A stretch of 27,540 bases of DNA from JAMXLO01 sp041487355. Lineage in GTDB: Bacteria > Pseudomonadota > Alphaproteobacteria > Acetobacterales > Acetobacteraceae. Where the stretch lies: NCBI GenBank assembly GCA_041487355.1, contig JBGPND010000052.1:1-27540 (forward strand), in the 5' to 3' direction. The notes beneath the pieces are model-generated. The model searched no databases and was not told the origin of the DNA. It saw only the letters and a program-made list of their open reading frames with translations. The translations under genes and the position numbers were made by a program. Shown piece after piece: positions 24,420 through 27,540 of this stretch; positions within the stretch are counted from its first letter, which is position 1, and the number at the start of each line of letters is the position of its first letter.

Positions 24420-24727
24420 CCCGGAAATCCCAGCACGCGGGCCATCAGCTCGGCCGCGCTGACGAAGCGCGTGGTCATCACGGCCATCGCGGGAACGCCA
24501 AGACGTTCGGCTGTCACGGAGTCATGCAAACTGCACGACGAGATCACGTCGGCGACGCCGAATTCCTCGCGCAGCATGCGGTCGAGGTGCGCGAAGAAGC
24601 CTTGCATGCCTTCCTTGCCGTTGGAGATGACACCGACCGTCTTGCCGGCGAGCGAGGCAAGGCGCGGTGCCGGCTGGCCAAGCGGCGGCACGGTTTCGTT
24701 GGTGGGGTCGAGGACCTGGAGAGCCAT
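24415..24727 (-). pseudogene. UGSC-type (seleno)protein relic, internally deleted and truncated
   Basis: From ATG 24727: MALQVLDPTNETVPPLGQPA, LASLAGKTVGVISNGKEG, FFAHLDRMLREEFGVADVI, then directly SSCSLHDSVTAERLGVPAMA, MTTRFVSAAELMARVLGFPG. These are the flanks of the UGSC family known to me from other bacteria. In that family the region between LREE-G and SCSLHD is several dozen residues longer and carries the U/C-G-S-C motif. Here GVADVI joins SSCSLHD in frame, so the central part is missing. After GFPGY the frame runs into antisense of the neighbouring gene, so the C-terminal quarter is gone too. Family assignment is from memory. Confidence 0.65.
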
Positions 24728-24754
24728 GGCGTGCCTGTGCTGGCGAGGGAAGCA

Positions 24755-24827
24755 CTCATTCGTCATCCCCGCGAAAGCGGGGACCCAGGCGGCCTGGGTC
24801 CCCGCTTTCGCGGGGATGACGAATGAG
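24755..24827. repeat. 73-bp perfect palindrome
   Basis: 24755-24790 and 24792-24827 are exact 36-bp reverse complements around one central base. Each arm contains its own nested hairpin ccccgcgaaagcgggg. Same family as the units at 7962-8127. It separates the two relic genes and lies 16 bp before the 3' end of the upstream one. Confidence 0.9.
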
Positions 24828-24843
24828 CAATTGCTGCCAAAGT

Positions 24844-25897
24844 TCACCGCCCGGGCGGTTCGCAGTCAACACAGGCGCCGATCGGCAGGGTGACGGCGCT
24901 GCTCTTGTGCCCGAGCCAGGGCAGGATCACGGCGCCGAAGCCGCCGGCGGGGCCGCCGGCCGCGACGACCAGAAGCTGATCGGGCGACTCCAGCGCCGCA
25001 TATTCGCTGTCGCCGCGATCGCGCACCACCGCGCCCTTGCCGACCTCGGCCCATTCGCGGCGATCCACCCGCGTGCGCGTGGATGAAGGCGGCGATGTCG
25101 GTCTTGCTCCAGCCGGCCGCTTGCAGATGGTCGCGCAACTGCTTGGGAATGATGAGGGCGTAGTTGCCGCCCCAGATCGAATAATACCGCATGTTGGCGC
25201 GCATTTCCGCGGCGAAGGTTTCCAGGATTTCCTCCGGCTGCGTCGTCCATTCGTTCATGATCTGGCGTGGCGCACCAGCCGCCATGACCGTGACGGCGGA
25301 CACCTCCGGCAGCAGCCCGCGCTGCGCGGCGAGCGGCAGCCAGGTGGTGTCCTCCTCATCTTCGGCGATGCAGTAGCTGAATTTGCCGGGGAGGCCGAGG
25401 GTGGCGCGGTCTATGCCGCCGGGCCGCACCTCCAGGATGTTGATCAGGGCGAGGCGCAAGGCGCGGCCGATCACCGCGGTGGCACGGTCGCTGTTGCCGA
25501 GCGCGTTGAACGTGCCGCTGGTGCCGAGTTCGCGACGGATGGGGCCGTTCAGCACCACGAACACGGCGCAGCCGCCGGTGGAGGAGGTGGCGCCGTGCAG
25601 CAGGAATTCCGGCTCCAGCATCGCGGCGAAGGCGGTGAGGACGGGGGGAAAATGCATCGGCAGACAGCCGGCCATGACGGCGTTGATGGCGAGCTTTTCC
25701 GCCGTGATCGCCACGGCGCGCACCGGTTCGACGCCGAGCAGTTGCTCGGGCGGGGTCATTGCCCATTCGAGGCAGGCCTGGACGGCGTCTCGGGTGGGCG
25801 GGACGATCGGCGGGCCGTCGGTCCAGCCGTTGCTGTGGTAGAGCTCCTAGGCCGCGTGGATGTCGGCGACGTCGTAGGTCTTGGAGGCGAGGGGCAT
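24844..25897 (-). pseudogene. conserved protein linked to UGSC genes, with amber codon and frameshift
   Basis: From ATG 25897 the frame reads MPLASKTYDVADIHAA, an in-frame TAG at codon 17 (25849-25847), then ELYHSNGWTDGPPIVPPTRD. Then it runs through LLGVEPVRAVAITAEKLAI, MHFPPVLTAFAAMLEPEFL, LHGATSSTGGCAVFVVLNGP, FSYCIAEDEED, and PRQIMNEWTTQPEEILETFA. Near 25070-25080 a 1- or 2-base shift is needed to continue as VDRREWAEVGKGAVVRDRG and the end PIGACVDCEPPGR (stop at 24844). The rest of the roughly 350-aa protein is well preserved, suggesting recent decay. I recall such proteins beside UGSC genes but know no function. Readthrough of UAG is a less likely alternative. Confidence 0.65.
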
Positions 25898-25942
25898 GGC
25901 GGTTATCCGTGTGGGGTGTCGATGGCATCGAAGCCACGTAGT

Positions 25943-26469
25943 CTACCGCGCAAGGATGCAATCGCTGAGGGCAACGCAGAAGACCCTAAGGTTACTGGCG
26001 TCAATTTGCGCCACCCAGTAGGGGGTGGGCACCTTGAACTTGTGGTCCGCAAAAGTAATGGAGACATTGTGGGGATCACGACTGTCTGACGAGAACTCGA
26101 CGTGGCGGTGCGCAACTGCGTTTCTCAGGTGCCAGATGTGCCTGCCTAGATCTTCGGAGCTACCGAGGATGAACGTCCACAGATTGACTCCGGGCGGATT
26201 GAGGTGCTCCAGGGGATATCGTGACAAACTCTGATAGTGCCTGCTTCGACCGGAAACACAATGAGTCCAAGCAGGGAAAGCATTAGCTGCGTCACCACGT
26301 GAACGTCGGCACCGTCATGGCGGCCGTCTTCAATATACGCTAGGTTCTTCAACGTCCGATCGACGAACCCGATTGGATCGTTCCGAGGTGCTAGAATGAT
26401 TGGTCGCTTCACCACATTCCCCCACGTCTGACAAACTGGGTTGGCTGTGCCGTCTTGGACATCCAGCAC
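25943..26469 (-). pseudogene. HEPN-domain nuclease (pEK499_p136-like), frameshifted
   Basis: The first frame starts at GTG 26469 (or GTG 26415, just before KRPIILAPRNDP). It gives GFVDRTLKNLAYIEDGRHDG, VHVVTQLMLSLLGLIVFPVE. The second frame continues RHYQSLSRYPLEHLNPPGV, HIWHLRNAVAHRHVEFSSD, and SITFADHKFKVPTPYWVAQI. They join at about 26236-26247, consistent with an indel of 1-2 nt. RNAVAH fits the RN-x3-H catalytic motif of HEPN ribonucleases. The layout resembles the pEK499_p136 HEPN family, as I remember it. It lies 47 bp downstream of the CobT-like gene on the same strand. HEPN proteins often act as RNases in toxin or anti-phage systems; the role here is inferred. Confidence 0.6.
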
Positions 26470-26516
26470 GTATTGTCTCGATCACTATGCTCGGGAATTC
26501 CCGATGGGGTTATCGC

Positions 26517-27422
26517 CTATCGGGGCCAGATATCCGATAGCAGACCAAGCGCCTGAGGACCGGTGTCGTCCGCTCTCGATGCTGACGATGTCAAAGCATA
26601 AAAGCGCGACGCATCGGTTGCAATTCCGACCGCGCAAACAGCAACATCGCCCTGATCCTCTATCCAGGACAATACGTCCTTCAAGTGAAGGTCCAAAATA
26701 TTTGGTGGATTTACGGACAAGGTGGCATCATCTGCCGGAGCACCGTCTGTTAGGACAAGAATCACCTTGGAATTGTCTTTTTCCAAGGATATTCTGTCAT
26801 ATGCCCATAGGACCGCCTCGCCATCAATATTCTCCTTGAGCAACCCCTCTCGCAGCATCGCTCCAAAATTAGTAGCAACGTCCGCCACATTGTCATCGAA
26901 AGATTTATATATAATATACCGTAAATCATTCAATCTACCTGGATTTTTGGGCCTTCTGTCTCGAACCCATAATTCTCGGGCCCGTCCGCCCTTCCACGCC
27001 CGGGTAGTGTAGCCGGCAATTTCTGTCCTTATTCCGTTACGCTCTAGAAGTTCGGCAATAGTGAATGACCAGGCTGCCACAGATGCGATGCTGCCCCACA
27101 GGCTGCCGGAGTTATCGATCAAAACGTATACAGACGCGCGATTTCCCTTCGCCAATACTAAGATTTCTTGTTCAAATTTCTTGATGTAGTCAGCAAACCT
27201 CCTTTGGAAGGCCTTGCTCAATCGACGGACTTGGGCGAATAAAGAAAGCAATTCGTCCGGGGGACATATGTCTTTTGCATCAACTACTTCGTCAAATCGC
27301 TTTGTGTAAACATAATATCCCTTAACTTTGCTGCGGGCGGCATCGGTTCCCGAAACCTTCTTGGTTAGCCTCGCCTCGCGCGGCTCGATCTGCTCTCGTC
27401 TAATACCAACCGTCCTAACCAC
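26517..27422 (-). pseudogene. CobT-like VWA-domain protein, 5'-truncated by IS630 end
   Basis: The frame encodes 301 aa. From residue 30 the sequence matches CobT (cobaltochelatase subunit) C-terminal regions: YYVYTKRFDEVVDAKDICPP, then the VWA domain with MIDAS motif LIDNSGSLWG (103-107 DNSGS), GYTTRAWKGGRARE, NPGRLNDLRYIIYKS, REGLLKENIDGEAVLWAYDR, LTDGAPADDATLSVNP. The long CobT N-terminal half is missing. The first seven codons (from GTG 27422) come from the IS630 terminus, so the natural start is lost. Relative to CobT, the linker between FDEVV and the VWA domain is shortened by some tens of residues. Base composition is AT-richer than the rest of the window, suggesting transfer. CobT normally works with the MoxR-type AAA+ CobS; here no cobalamin genes are present. 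Confidence 0.7.
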
Positions 27423-27540
27423 TGACCGATGCCCATTCGCGGGTTCCGATTGACCGAATGCGATCTGGATCGTCGGTCAGAAACCGCCAGGCTTTACGGC
27501 ATGCCTCGACAATAGCGTCGTAAGTGTCCCAGACGACGGC
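27403..27540 (-). mobile_element. IS630-family element, partial, running out of the window
   Basis: The terminus begins at 27403 (ataccaaccg on the plus strand), preceded by TA at 27401-27402, the target typical of IS630. Inside it is the C-terminal end of a transposase. The terminal sequence closely resembles the end of the MITE-like element at the left of the window. Confidence 0.65.
27415..27540 (-). CDS. IS630-family transposase, C-terminal 41 residues
   Basis: Partial gene, entering from the right edge and stopping at TAG 27417-27415. The visible tail (WDTYDAIVEACRKAWRFLTD, DPDRIRSIGTREWASVSG) has the C-terminal signature of IS630-type DDE transposases: an Ala/Trp-rich helix, IRSIGTR, W. 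The stop lies within 12 bp of the element terminus. The catalytic residues lie outside the window. Confidence 0.75.
   Translation of the reverse strand, partial: AVVWDTYDAIVEACRKAWRFLTDDPDRIRSIGTREWASVSG

Noticed and set aside
24415..24727. Selenocysteine UGA codon in the UGSC relic
   Set aside because: The segment that would contain the U/C-G-S-C motif is absent, and no in-frame TGA occurs in the remaining part.

Overview
The window is GC-rich with strong GC third-position bias and many GTG starts. Several traits point to an alphaproteobacterium: RNase E ending in a WWRR tail, a cysTWA operon, an RNase E-type insertion between the S1 halves, and dense intergenic palindromes. Acetobacteraceae is my best guess, inferred from remembered protein similarity only. 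No rRNA, tRNA or CRISPR array was seen.

Layout. 1-230: direct repeats and a MITE-like element. 234-2069 (-): a metallophosphoesterase and an EmrA-type membrane fusion protein, divergent from an EmrB-type DHA2 pump (2219-3742, +). 3928-5495: a 1.57-kb insertion sequence with 9-bp target duplications, whose transposase is frameshifted by a 26-bp palindromic insert. 5538-7238 (+): a polytopic membrane protein resembling GT-C glycosyltransferases. 7372-7617: a tyrosine integrase relic, followed by repeat-rich noncoding DNA. 8228-13320 (-): a sulfate uptake operon (sbp-cysT-cysW-cysA, every internal junction a 4-bp overlap) behind an EntS-like MFS exporter. 13562-16275 (-): a DsbA-like thiol oxidoreductase, an HxlR regulator and a MATE pump. 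16437-19237 (+): a divergent gamma-glutamyltransferase homologue, a 52-aa exported peptide and a class I/II aminotransferase. 19474-20295 (+): an LLM-class flavin oxidoreductase. 20376-23216 (-): rne with a long gene-free upstream region. 24093-24419 (+): a small orphan protein.

The right end (24415-27540, all on the minus strand) is decayed accessory DNA. It holds a UGSC-type protein that has lost the central part of the domain and its C-terminus, and a neighbouring conserved gene with an in-frame amber codon and a frameshift. Beyond these lies an AT-richer segment with a frameshifted HEPN-domain protein (RNAVAH motif) next to a CobT-like VWA protein, whose 5' end is cut off by an IS630-family element running out of the window. 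The HEPN plus CobT-VWA pair is the best candidate for an unusual system, probably a broken relic of a conflict/defence cassette.

A second theme is palindrome mobility. At least six kinds of inverted repeat lie between genes. One short palindromic unit has inserted into a transposase gene, breaking it, and a closely related unit lies in frame inside rne. The MITE ends at the left edge match the IS630 end at the right edge.
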